From the NCBI GenBank assembly GCA_965657495.1, contig CBFHPD010000164.1, positions 1 to 38,265 on the forward strand: a stretch of DNA of 38,265 nt, read 5' to 3'. The stretch comes from JALQTD01 sp965657495. GTDB taxonomy: Bacteria; Bacteroidota; Bacteroidia; Flavobacteriales_D; Sanyastnellaceae. A model generated the notes under the pieces. It was not told the DNA's origin. It was given only the letters and a program-made list of their open reading frames with translations, and searched no databases. The position numbers and the translations under genes are program-made. Of this stretch, positions 15,363 to 23,438 are shown in pieces (within the stretch, counting starts at the first letter, position 1; every line of letters starts with the position of its first letter).

Positions 15363-17456
15363 ATGTTCACACGCACATTCATCATGGGGCTAGCGCTGGC
15401 CCTCTTGGCCGCGCCGATTTGGGCCCAAACAACCGGCGACGTCAAGACCTGTGGAACCACCGAAGCCATGGAGCGCTTGTTCGAGGAGCGGCCGGAGACC
15501 CGTGCGTGGTTCGAGCGCGATGACGCCCGGTTGGAGCAGGAGACGGCGGAGTTTGTGGACGGCAACCGCGACGAATTGATCGTCATACCGGTGGTGTTCC
15601 ATATCATCCACAACAACGGCCCGGAGAATATCTCAGATGAACAAGTGCACAGCGCCATCGAAGTGGCAAACCGCGACTTCCGCTTATTGAATGAAGATGC
15701 GGACCAAATCGTCACGGACTTCACCGACGTCGCCGCCGACATCGAAATCGAATTCCGCCTCGCCCAGCGCGACCCGGACGGCAACTGCCATTCCGGCATC
15801 AACCGCATCGTGAGCAACCTCACGTACGAGGGCAACGACCAGGTCAAGGATTTGATCCAATGGCCCCGCGACGAGTACATGAACGTTTGGGTGGTCAACT
15901 ATGCGAACGGTGCCGCCGGCTACACGTACCTCCCCGGTTCGGTGAGCAATTTCCAGAACGCGGACATCGACGGCATTGTCCTCAAACACGACTACACGGG
16001 CGACATCGGAACGAGCAACACCTACCGCTCGCGGACCCTCACCCACGAGGCAGGGCACTGGATGAACTTGCGGCACACCTGGGGGGCGGGCAACGAACCC
16101 GGTTTGGACAGCAACTGCGACCAAGACGACAACGTGGACGACACGCCGCTCACCATGGGCTGGGTCATGTGCAACCTCAACGGCGAATCCTGCGGCTCCT
16201 TGGACAACGTCCAAAACTACATGGACTACAGCTACTGCGGTCGGATGTTCACCGCTGGGCAGCGGGAACGGATGCGGGCGGCCATGTACAGCAGCACCGC
16301 GCAGCGGAACCAGCTGTGGACCCCGAGCAACCTTGCCGCGACCGGCACGGACGGCGTTGATGTCCTGTGCGAAGTGAAGTTTGAGGCGAACCGCCGGATG
16401 ATTTGCGCCGGCGACAGCGTGCAGTTTTTTGACCAAAGCTACCACGGGGTTCAAGCGTGGGAATGGGACTTTGGCGATGGGTCAGCGCCCAGCTTTGAAC
16501 AAGACCCTTGGCACACGTTCACTCAACCTGGGTTTTACACCGTCAAGCTCACGGCAAGCAACAGCAATGAAACGGCCGACGGCATCCAAACCGACTTCAT
16601 CCAAGTGCTCGCGGACAATGCCATGGACTTGCCGTACAGCGAGGGGTTCGAGACCGGCGCTGTACCCGAGACGGACTGGTTTGTCCGCGATGAGACGGGC
16701 GATGGGGTGACGTGGTCGGTGACCTCGACGGCTGCCTTGACGGGGGATTACAGCTTGAAAATGAACAACTTCGCGGTCAACGGAGAAATGGCGACGGACC
16801 AGCTGATTTCTTCCACGATGGACATGTCGGGGATCAACGAAATCCACATCACGTACAGCTGGGCATACGCGTACAAAGGCACGGATTCCGACGAGGATGA
16901 CACGGACGACCGGTTGAAGGTCTACGCTTCAGCGGATTGTGGCCAAACCTGGTCCCTCCGCCGCATGCACCGCGGGTTCACCGACCTCCCGTCGGCCGAT
17001 CCGCATCCCTTCCCGTTTGCTCCGGTCGGGCCGGAGGAGTGGAAAACGTACACGTTGGTCCTGCCTTACGAGCAGTTTTTGACGGAAAACTTCCGGATGA
17101 TGTTCGAGTTTGAGAGCCGCTTGGGGAACAACTTGTACCTCGACGACATCAACATCGAGGCGGTGGGCGTGAACGATGTGGCGGACTGGGCGGCTACCGG
17201 CCGTTTGCCTTTGAGTGTCTACCCAAACCCCACTGCCGAGGCGGCAACCTGTGCCTTCCGCACGGTGGCCGATCACGACGTTCAGGTGGTGGTGCGGGAC
17301 TTGATGGGCCGGGAAGTGGCCCGTCCGTTCGCGGGACGGCTCCCGGCGGGAAGCCATGAGCTCCAGCTCCCTGCAGCCACTTGGGCGGCGGGCACGTACT
17401 TGGTTTCGGTCGTGTTGGATGGCATTCCGAGCACCACCCGCCTCGCGGTGGAGTGA
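15363..17456 (+). CDS. Secreted M43 (cytophagalysin) metalloprotease with PKD domain and T9SS sorting domain
   Basis: A 697-residue secreted zinc protease. Signal peptide from ATG 15363, cleavage near AQTTG. Pro-segment, then the catalytic domain with HEAGHWMNLRH (228-238), the metzincin zinc site, and NYMDY around Met287 as Met-turn. A PKD domain follows (about 330-410; WEWDFGDGS). Next is a jelly-roll or MAM-like segment (about 420-600) with DLPYSEGFE and LYLDDINIEAVG. The end is a type A T9SS sorting domain: LSVYPNP, VVVRDLMGREV and LPAGTYLVSV-like WAAGTYLVSV. It should cross the outer membrane by type IX secretion and be surface-attached or released. A few weaker frames upstream start at 15336 but would lengthen the signal peptide. 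It is its own unit after the ABC operon and converges on the FISUMP gene with a 12-base gap. Confidence 0.93.
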   Translation: MFTRTFIMGLALALLAAPIWAQTTGDVKTCGTTEAMERLFEERPETRAWFERDDARLEQETAEFVDGNRDELIVIPVVFHIIHNNGPENISDEQVHSAIEVANRDFRLLNEDADQIVTDFTDVAADIEIEFRLAQRDPDGNCHSGINRIVSNLTYEGNDQVKDLIQWPRDEYMNVWVVNYANGAAGYTYLPGSVSNFQNADIDGIVLKHDYTGDIGTSNTYRSRTLTHEAGHWMNLRHTWGAGNEPGLDSNCDQDDNVDDTPLTMGWVMCNLNGESCGSLDNVQNYMDYSYCGRMFTAGQRERMRAAMYSSTAQRNQLWTPSNLAATGTDGVDVLCEVKFEANRRMICAGDSVQFFDQSYHGVQAWEWDFGDGSAPSFEQDPWHTFTQPGFYTVKLTASNSNETADGIQTDFIQVLADNAMDLPYSEGFETGAVPETDWFVRDETGDGVTWSVTSTAALTGDYSLKMNNFAVNGEMATDQLISSTMDMSGINEIHITYSWAYAYKGTDSDEDDTDDRLKVYASADCGQTWSLRRMHRGFTDLPSADPHPFPFAPVGPEEWKTYTLVLPYEQFLTENFRMMFEFESRLGNNLYLDDINIEAVGVNDVADWAATGRLPLSVYPNPTAEAATCAFRTVADHDVQVVVRDLMGREVARPFAGRLPAGSHELQLPAATWAAGTYLVSVVLDGIPSTTRLAVE

Positions 17457-17468
17457 GGCCGGGAACGA

Positions 17469-18386
17469 TTACTTGTTCTTCACGCAGATGATGGAGGCGC
17501 CCGTGTTCAACGGATGCGCCGAGTGCGTCGCGGGCAACGTGCCGCTCGCCACTGAGTATAGGATGCCCTCGGACTCGGCTGTCCAATACACCGCCGTGCT
17601 GCCCCACGAGGCAAACGCACCGGTCTCCGCTTCCCGGAACCCCCCGGGCAACAAGGACAGGCCCGACGCGTTGGTGCCATCCCAATCGGCGGATTTCAAT
17701 GCGGGCATGCGGTTCCCGAACGCCGCAGCCAAGGCGGACCACTCGGCCTCCTGGGCCACGTGCCAATTGAGCGGGCACACCCCTCCGTGTTCTTCAGCCA
17801 GTGCGGCAAAGCCGTTGTAAAGCAGTCCCGCCATGTCGGCGTGGTGGTGCAAGCTGTCGTAAACGCTCCATCCGGCTGTTTCTGACCGCGCCCAAGCGGT
17901 GTTGCTCCGGATCTCAGGGAGCGGTGTTCCGTCGGCGTATTGCACGGTCCGCAAAGGCTCGCTCATCCAACAACGCCCAGCGGCGGCGACCGTGTTGTAG
18001 TTGATGCCCTGGTGGTGCATCGCGTCCCCACATTCCCGGAAGGCCACCACCGGCTCGCTACCGGCTTCTACCGGAGCGAAATCCACGTCGGTGTACCCTT
18101 CCTCGCCCTCTACCACCCGAGCAACCAACGCCCGCACTTCCGACTCCAGTTCAGCGCATTGCATGGCGTCGTATGAGCGCTGCGAGGCCGCTTGACGGTT
18201 CAAGTAGGCATCGCGGACAAAGGGTTCGCCAAGGGCGAATTTCAGGTCCTTGATTTGGGTCAACAGGTGGTGTTGGTCGCATTGCTGAAAAACCTTATTG
18301 CCCACGGATTCTGTGCGCTGAGCCCACCCCAACTGCGAAGTGAGCAGTGCCGCGAACAGCAAGAAGATGGGAACAAGCTTTTGCAT
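17469..18386 (-). CDS. Exported FISUMP-domain protein
   Basis: A 305-residue protein with a signal peptide (QKLVPIFLLFAALL core, cleavage near WAQ). The C-terminal 180 residues show the FISUMP pattern (Fibrobacter succinogenes major paralogous domain): GRCWMSEPLRTVQYADGT, then LYNGFAAL, CPLNWHVAQEAEWSAL, LLPGGFRE and YWTAESEG, ending in ICVKN. The N-terminal 100 residues are helical and acidic and not recognised. No C-terminal sorting domain is visible, so it may stay in the periplasm or on the outer membrane. Its function is unknown; FISUMP domains occur in surface proteins of Bacteroidota and Fibrobacteres. Confidence 0.8.
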   Translation of the reverse strand: MQKLVPIFLLFAALLTSQLGWAQRTESVGNKVFQQCDQHHLLTQIKDLKFALGEPFVRDAYLNRQAASQRSYDAMQCAELESEVRALVARVVEGEEGYTDVDFAPVEAGSEPVVAFRECGDAMHHQGINYNTVAAAGRCWMSEPLRTVQYADGTPLPEIRSNTAWARSETAGWSVYDSLHHHADMAGLLYNGFAALAEEHGGVCPLNWHVAQEAEWSALAAAFGNRMPALKSADWDGTNASGLSLLPGGFREAETGAFASWGSTAVYWTAESEGILYSVASGTLPATHSAHPLNTGASIICVKNK

Positions 18387-18393
18387 CGGAGCA

Positions 18394-18401
18394 TAAAAAT
18401 A
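18394..18401 (-). promoter_or_regulatory. Candidate -7 element of the FISUMP gene
   Basis: On the minus strand TATTTTTA, 7 of 8 positions of TAnnTTTG, lies 7 bases before the ATG at 18386. No TTG was found at the right distance upstream. The surrounding 18387-18466 has no gene. Confidence 0.3.
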
Positions 18402-18466
18402 ACGGATTGTAGGCGGTTTGTCGCTCTTTTACGGCTTTTTATCATTTCGAACGCCGCGCTTGGGGC

Positions 18467-18500
18467 AAAAAAAAAGCACCTCGCCGGAAGGGCGAGGTGC
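18467..18500 (-). terminator. Intrinsic terminator after the exported-protein pair
   Basis: A perfect 10-base stem, GCACCTCGCC at 18476-18485 and GGCGAGGTGC at 18491-18500, with a 5-base loop, is followed on the minus strand by nine T residues (A-run 18467-18475 on the plus strand). It ends the minus-strand transcript of the genes at 18578-19956. The stretch 18387-18577 between genes contains this terminator and the FISUMP promoter and nothing else that I can support. Confidence 0.9.
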
Positions 18501-18577
18501 GGGGGTTAGGATGGGAAATCACCAACGCGAAGGGAGTCTGGCAAGCACCAATCCCGCTGGTGGAGGGGTGTTTCAAG

Positions 18578-19006
18578 TTATTCTTTGGATCCGAGCAAGA
18601 TGGTCACGCATCCCTCGTGAAGGATGGCGGATTCCGATTCCGGCACGTACACATGCACCATAAGCTGCTGCGATTTTTCAACCCGGAAGTCGACGTGGTT
18701 GCGGCCACCTGCTTTCGCGCTGTTGAACAGCGATTTGCCACGGGCATCGCGCACTTCAAACTGCACCTCACCGAGGATGGGGTGGCTGCAGACGAGCAGG
18801 CGGTAATCCGTGCCCGCAAGGAAGGTCAGCGTCAATTCGGCTTCATCGCCGGGGATGAGCACTGCGCTGTTGTAGTTGTCGTTTTGAACGTAGCCTTCCA
18901 ATTCGGTCAGGCAGTTCTTTTTGGTGAACGAACGGCATTGCGCTGAGGCGTCAAACGTGGCCACCAGGCCCAATGCAAGTACGAGTAGGGGGGCGTAAAA
19001 TTTCAT
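18578..19006 (-). CDS. Exported protein of unknown function (142 residues)
   Basis: ATG 19006 gives a signal peptide (KFYAPLLVLALGLVATF core, cleavage after SAQ); an ATG at 19039 in the same frame lies inside the gene before and is unlikely. The mature part of about 119 residues begins CRSFTKKNCL, then LIPGDEAELTLTFLAGTDYR and LLVCSHPILGEVQFEVRD, and ends with GCVTILLGS. Alternating strands suggest a beta-sandwich; four cysteines (CRSF, KNCL, LVCS, EGCV) could form two disulfides. I recall proteins of this pattern in Bacteroidota without a known function. It starts 20 bases after the stop of the lipoprotein gene at 19027 and shares its terminator, so the two are probably co-transcribed. Confidence 0.75.
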   Translation of the reverse strand: MKFYAPLLVLALGLVATFDASAQCRSFTKKNCLTELEGYVQNDNYNSAVLIPGDEAELTLTFLAGTDYRLLVCSHPILGEVQFEVRDARGKSLFNSAKAGGRNHVDFRVEKSQQLMVHVYVPESESAILHEGCVTILLGSKE

Positions 19007-19026
19007 GATGGGGAGTTTGACAAGCG

Positions 19027-19956
19027 TCATTGGATGCAAAAGGTTCGAACGTCAGCCACAGCGGCTGCGATGGCTGCGATGGTCGCGTCATCAGCGATGT
19101 ATTCGTCGCCACCGCCGAGGACGAAGGTGTTTTCATCGGCTTGGGTCACGTTGCCTTCTGCGGCTGTCATTTGGACCCCAGCATAGGCTTGTTCGATGGC
19201 TTCCATCCGTGTGAGCAAGGCCGTTAATTGCGGCGTCGCCTCGTAGCTCCGGCACAACCGCATGACGTCGTCGAGGGTCATTTTTTGCTCGGCGATGCGC
19301 GCTTTCAATTCCGTGGGCGCTTCGTCCATGTGTTGGGTGGCGAGGAACATGCCTTCCACCCAGCCGGCGGCCACGAGCAGGCCCGCGAGGTCCTCGGTGC
19401 CGTTCGACTTCAACCGTTCGTTCAGGTCGTAGAACGTCTCCGATACGATGCGGATGAGCGCTTTCCGATCGCCGCGGTTGGCTTCAGCCTCCTTCAGGAC
19501 ATCGTCGGTGATGACATCGCTGATGCCAAGTTGCGCACTGAGGTCCTTGATGACCTGAAGGTATTCGAGGCTTGCGGCATTTTCTTCGAAGATGGTGGAG
19601 TAGGACAAATCCGCTCCGTACACTCCCAAGTTGATTGCCTGCCGATCGCTCGTGTTGTAGCGTGCCCCGGCGGACGGAACGTTGCAGGCAGCCGCGTCAA
19701 ATTCGGCGCCGCTTCGGTGAATGAGCTTCGCCATTTCCACGGGCGATGGCGCGGCGTGGAAGATTTTCTTCAGTGTTCCAGTACGCGACGTGACGGACAT
19801 GCCGTCCGCATCGTGCTGGGGTGCTTCGGTTTCTACAGCAGCAGCCTGCGAATCGGCTGGTGCATCGGAGCCAGTGCAGCCAAAGGCTCCAACGAGGAGC
19901 GCCAGGCCCAAAGCGGGCACGGCAGCTGCGAAGTAAAGGGGTTTGCGCGTATTCAT
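19027..19956 (-). CDS. Lipoprotein of unknown function (309 residues)
   Basis: A lipoprotein with a hydrophobic signal ending GAFGC, predicted lipidated Cys27, followed by an Ala/Asp/Glu-rich linker to about residue 55. The rest (about 65-309) is predicted almost entirely helical with no recognised domain; short landmarks are YNTSDRQAINLGVYGADLSY, FYDLNERLKSNG and AGWVEGMFLAT. I have seen similar helical lipoproteins in Bacteroidota, often next to the small exported protein that follows here. The pairing suggests one process at the envelope, but no function can be given. It lies 114 bases behind polA on the same strand. Confidence 0.8.
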   Translation of the reverse strand: MNTRKPLYFAAAVPALGLALLVGAFGCTGSDAPADSQAAAVETEAPQHDADGMSVTSRTGTLKKIFHAAPSPVEMAKLIHRSGAEFDAAACNVPSAGARYNTSDRQAINLGVYGADLSYSTIFEENAASLEYLQVIKDLSAQLGISDVITDDVLKEAEANRGDRKALIRIVSETFYDLNERLKSNGTEDLAGLLVAAGWVEGMFLATQHMDEAPTELKARIAEQKMTLDDVMRLCRSYEATPQLTALLTRMEAIEQAYAGVQMTAAEGNVTQADENTFVLGGGDEYIADDATIAAIAAAVADVRTFCIQ

Positions 19957-19986
19957 GGATTTGAGTTGTGTCGCTCAAAATGCAAC

Positions 19987-20008
19987 GTGTCCTCACCTGT
20001 ACGGACAC
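19987..20008. other. Inverted repeat between polA and the lipoprotein gene
   Basis: GTGTCC at 19987-19992 and GGACAC at 20003-20008 enclose 10 bases. It lies in the 114-base gap downstream of polA and upstream of the lipoprotein gene. With no T-run behind it on the minus strand it is not a standard terminator; it may be a weak 3' structure of the polA mRNA or an operator. Confidence 0.3.
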
Positions 20009-20070
20009 AAGCCCAAAAAGTTCCAAACATCAGCACGTTTAGGAATCAACGCCTTGCAATGCACTGTCTA

Positions 20071-22887
20071 TCAGTGTGCTTCGAGCCAATCTTTTCCGGT
20101 GTTCACCTCCACGACCAAGGGCACATCGAGGGACGCTGCCCCCTCCATTTCCCGTTGAATGACCGGAATCACCGTGTCGAGTTCGCCTTGCGGGACGTCG
20201 AACACGAGTTCGTCATGGACTTGCATGATCATGCGCGTCGCCCACCCCTCCCGCTCGATGGCCTCCTGGATCCGCAACATGGCCACCTTGATGATGTCGG
20301 CTGCGGAGCCCTGAATGGGCGCGTTGACCGCATTGCGCTCGGCGAAGGCCCGCACGTTCGTGTTCGCGCTCGTGATGTCCGGCAGGTAGCGCCGCCGTCC
20401 CATGAGCGTCTCGGCGTAGCCGGTTTCGCGCGCGCGGTCCACGCATTGCTGCGTAAAGTCCTTCAGGTCGCGGAATTGGGCAAAATAGGCATCGATGATC
20501 TCCTTGGCCTCCGAGCGGGAGATGTTCAGGTTTTGGGCCAAACCAAACGCGCCCTGCCCATACAGGATCCCAAACGTCACGGCCTTCGCCTTGCTCCGCA
20601 TGGTCCGGTCCACGTCCCCGTACGCCACGCCGAAGACGCGCGCCGCCGTCGCCGTGTGGATGTCGTGCCCCGCCCGAAAGGCCTCGCACAGCCCGGGATC
20701 GCCGCTCATCGCGGCCGCAATCCGCAGCTCGACCTGGCTGTAGTCCGCCGCCACCAGCACGTGGTCGGCATCCCGCGGCACGAAGGCCTTCCGGATCGCC
20801 CGGCCCTCCGCGGTCCGGATGGGGATGTTCTGCAAGTTCGGATCTTTTGAGCTCAGCCGGCCGGTCGCGGCCACGGCCTGCATGTAGTGCGTGTGGACGC
20901 GGCCCGTGCCCGGGTCGATGAGCTTGGGCAGCGGCTCCACGTAGGTCGACCGCAGCTTCTTCAACTTCCGGTACTCGAGGATGAGCGGGATGATGGGGTG
21001 CTGCTGTTCGAGCTTGATGAGGACTTCTTCGCCGGTGGGGTATTGGCCGCTCTTCGTGCGCTTGACCTTCGCTTTGATGCCGAGGTGCTCGAACAGGATG
21101 GGGCCGAGTTGCTTGGGGCTGTCGACGTTGAAAGGACGCTCGGCGAGCCGTTGGATGTCCGTGTCGAGCGCTTCGATTTGGGTGGCGAGCTCCGCGCTGT
21201 ATTGGGCCAAACCGTCCGCGTCAATGTGGACGCCCTCCCGTTCCACTTCTGCGAGCACCCGGGTCAGGGGGAACTCCACGTCCCGCGCGAGTTCGGTGGC
21301 GGCGACCGCGTCGAGCTGCGGCCTGTAGCGATCGGCGAGCCGCAGGGCCACGTCGGCGTCTTCGCATGCGTAGTCGGTCCACTGGTCGGCCGGCACGTCG
21401 GCGGGCGATTTTTGGCCTTTGCCCTTCTCGCCGATGAGCTGCGAAAGCGGAATCGTCTGGTAGCCCAAATCCACTTCCGCCAAGCGATCCAGCCCATGCC
21501 CGCTCTCCGGCTGCAGCAAGTAGTGCGCGATCATCGTGTCGAAAATCCGGTTCTGCACCGCCACACCGTGGCTTCGCAGCACCTGGTAATCGTACTTGAA
21601 ATTGTGGGCAATCGCCTCCTTGTCCGCCGCCGCGAACACCGGCCGCAGCGCGTCCAAATACGCCTCACGCGTCCATGCTTCGCTCGCCACCGGCACCCAC
21701 CACGCTTCGCCCGCGGCAAGGGCAAACGAGCAGCCGATGAGGTCCACGTTGCGGGCATCGAGCCCGGTGGTTTCCGTGTCGAAAGCGAAGCGTTCTACGG
21801 CGAGCAGCCGCTCCACCAAAGCGTCCAATTCGGCACGGGTCGTCACCGCGTGGTACGTGTGGGGCGTCGATTCCAGGGTGGCGAGGGTGGTTTCCACCGG
21901 TTCCTCCGCGCCATCACTGGCCACCGAGAACATGTCGAGCTGGCCGTCGTCGGGCGCAGTGGCCTTCTTGGAGGCGGGTGCGGATTTGGCCTCCACCCCA
22001 AAGTCCGTCATCACGCGCCGCATCAGCGTCCGGAATTCCAGCTCCTCGAACACCGCTTGCACGGCCTCCACCTTCGGATGCCCCATTTCCATCGCCGGCA
22101 AATCCACCGCGTACGGCAGGTCGAGGCAAATGGTCGCGAGCTCCTTCGACAGCAGCGCCGATTCCCGGCCCGCCTCCACCTTTTCCTTCATCTTGCCCTT
22201 CAGCTCGTGCGTGTGCTCGAGCAGCCCCTCGATGCTGCCGTATTGCTGGATGAACTTCGAGGCCGTCTTCGGCCCCACGCCTGCGATGCCGGGGATGTTG
22301 TCCACGCTGTCGCCCATCAGCCCGAGCAGGTCGATGATTTGCAGCGGATGGTCCACGCCGAAGCGCTCGCACACCTCCGCCGGCCCGAGTACCTCCGGTG
22401 GGTTGCCGCCTTTCGCAGGCTTGAACATCTTCACGCGGTCGGTGACGAGTTGCCCGAAGTCCTTGTCCGGCGTCATCATGTAGACGTCGAAGTCCGCTTT
22501 CGCGGCTTGGTGGGCCAAATACCCAATCAAATCATCCGCCTCGTACCCCTCCAACGAGATCACCGGGATGTCGAAGGCTTCGAGCACCCGCAGGATGTAC
22601 GGCACCGACCGCTTGATGTCTTCCGGTGTCTCATCCCGGTTCGCCTTGTACTCGGGGAACATTTCCGTTCGAAACGTATCGCCCGGTGAGTCAAACGCCA
22701 CGGCGAGGTGGGTCGGTTTTTCGTTCCGCAGCACCTCGAGCACGGCATTCGTGAAGCCGAAGATGGCCGAGGTGTTCAACCCTTGGGAGTTGATGCGCGG
22801 ATTTTTGATGAACGCATAATAGGCCCGGAAAATCAGGGCGTAGGCGTCGATCAGAAAGAGTTTCTTAGGCGATTCGGGGGTGATCAT
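20071..22887 (-). CDS. polA: DNA polymerase I
   Basis: Repair and Okazaki-fragment polymerase of 938 residues with all three domains. 5'-nuclease (1-300): LIDAYALIFRAYYAF, EGYEADDLIG, MTPDKDFGQLV and LMGDSVDNIPGIAGVGPKTA. 3'-5' exonuclease (about 345-530): FDTETTG (Asp370, Glu372), NFKYDYQVL and YACEDADVAL, so the proofreading residues are present and the domain is probably active. Polymerase (about 560-938): ADYSQVELRIAA, the O-helix segment RSKAKAVTFGILYGQGAFGL and QVHDELVFDVP. ATG 22887 is the natural start; 19 bases upstream a minus-strand TAACTTGC may be a divergent -7 element, without a clear TTG partner. DUF2480 and dxs lie behind it on the same strand. Confidence 0.98.
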   Translation of the reverse strand: MITPESPKKLFLIDAYALIFRAYYAFIKNPRINSQGLNTSAIFGFTNAVLEVLRNEKPTHLAVAFDSPGDTFRTEMFPEYKANRDETPEDIKRSVPYILRVLEAFDIPVISLEGYEADDLIGYLAHQAAKADFDVYMMTPDKDFGQLVTDRVKMFKPAKGGNPPEVLGPAEVCERFGVDHPLQIIDLLGLMGDSVDNIPGIAGVGPKTASKFIQQYGSIEGLLEHTHELKGKMKEKVEAGRESALLSKELATICLDLPYAVDLPAMEMGHPKVEAVQAVFEELEFRTLMRRVMTDFGVEAKSAPASKKATAPDDGQLDMFSVASDGAEEPVETTLATLESTPHTYHAVTTRAELDALVERLLAVERFAFDTETTGLDARNVDLIGCSFALAAGEAWWVPVASEAWTREAYLDALRPVFAAADKEAIAHNFKYDYQVLRSHGVAVQNRIFDTMIAHYLLQPESGHGLDRLAEVDLGYQTIPLSQLIGEKGKGQKSPADVPADQWTDYACEDADVALRLADRYRPQLDAVAATELARDVEFPLTRVLAEVEREGVHIDADGLAQYSAELATQIEALDTDIQRLAERPFNVDSPKQLGPILFEHLGIKAKVKRTKSGQYPTGEEVLIKLEQQHPIIPLILEYRKLKKLRSTYVEPLPKLIDPGTGRVHTHYMQAVAATGRLSSKDPNLQNIPIRTAEGRAIRKAFVPRDADHVLVAADYSQVELRIAAAMSGDPGLCEAFRAGHDIHTATAARVFGVAYGDVDRTMRSKAKAVTFGILYGQGAFGLAQNLNISRSEAKEIIDAYFAQFRDLKDFTQQCVDRARETGYAETLMGRRRYLPDITSANTNVRAFAERNAVNAPIQGSAADIIKVAMLRIQEAIEREGWATRMIMQVHDELVFDVPQGELDTVIPVIQREMEGAASLDVPLVVEVNTGKDWLEAH

Positions 22888-22934
22888 GTGCTGCGATTCG
22901 GGACAAGCAAGTTAGCCCGCACCGCTTCGCCGAC

Positions 22935-23438
22935 CTACCGCTTTTTATAAACAGGCACCGAGCTGCACGCCTCGCCGAACATCAAGGACTTCACCACCGG
23001 TTGCAGCTTCCGCACCACAGCCGCCAGCGCGGCCGGACCGCCCACCGCTGCACACCCCCGCACCATCACGCGCTGGTCCGCAAACTCCGAGGCATCGGCC
23101 GAACCGATGGCCTCCAACAGCACCTCCGCTTCCACGGCCTCCGTCGTCCCCACGTGCGCCCGCCCCCCCAATTCGGTGATGCGCGACGCGGCCAACATCC
23201 ACGCCCAATCCGGCAAGATGGCGTCCGCGCTGCAAAATACCGCCACATCGCGGCCTTGAAAGTCCGCGGCCTCCCACGCCTTCACGGCCGCCCGAAACGG
23301 CTTCTCCATCAACACCCAGCCGTCCACCAACTCCGAAGCCAAGTCGCACGCCACCACCGTGGGCGGAGCAATCCACTGATTCAATTCCAACTGAATGAGG
23401 CCACTGGCCTCCACGCGGTTGACAATCGGTTCTTCCAT
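22935..23438 (-). CDS. DUF2480 family protein
   Basis: A 167-residue cytoplasmic protein with no signal or membrane segment. Recognised by its family blocks: EEPIVNRVEASGL at the N-terminus, FQGRDVAVFCSADAILPDWA in the middle and KSLMFGEACSSVPVYKKR at the C-terminus. The three cysteines in conserved blocks (FCSAD, RGCAA, EACSS) suggest metal or cofactor binding, but this is not established. Many Bacteroidota carry one copy near Fe-S or core metabolic genes. The ATG shares a base with the dxs stop codon (TGATG), so it is co-translated with dxs, an enzyme upstream of the Fe-S enzyme IspG in the MEP pathway. Function unknown. Confidence 0.85.
   Translation of the reverse strand: MEEPIVNRVEASGLIQLELNQWIAPPTVVACDLASELVDGWVLMEKPFRAAVKAWEAADFQGRDVAVFCSADAILPDWAWMLAASRITELGGRAHVGTTEAVEAEVLLEAIGSADASEFADQRVMVRGCAAVGGPAALAAVVRKLQPVVKSLMFGEACSSVPVYKKR

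Noticed and set aside
20887..22689. 600-codon plus-strand open frame opposite polA, and 521 codons at 32108-33673 opposite ctpA
   Set aside because: Both mirror genes with intact catalytic motifs; their length follows from third-position GC bias of the sense gene.
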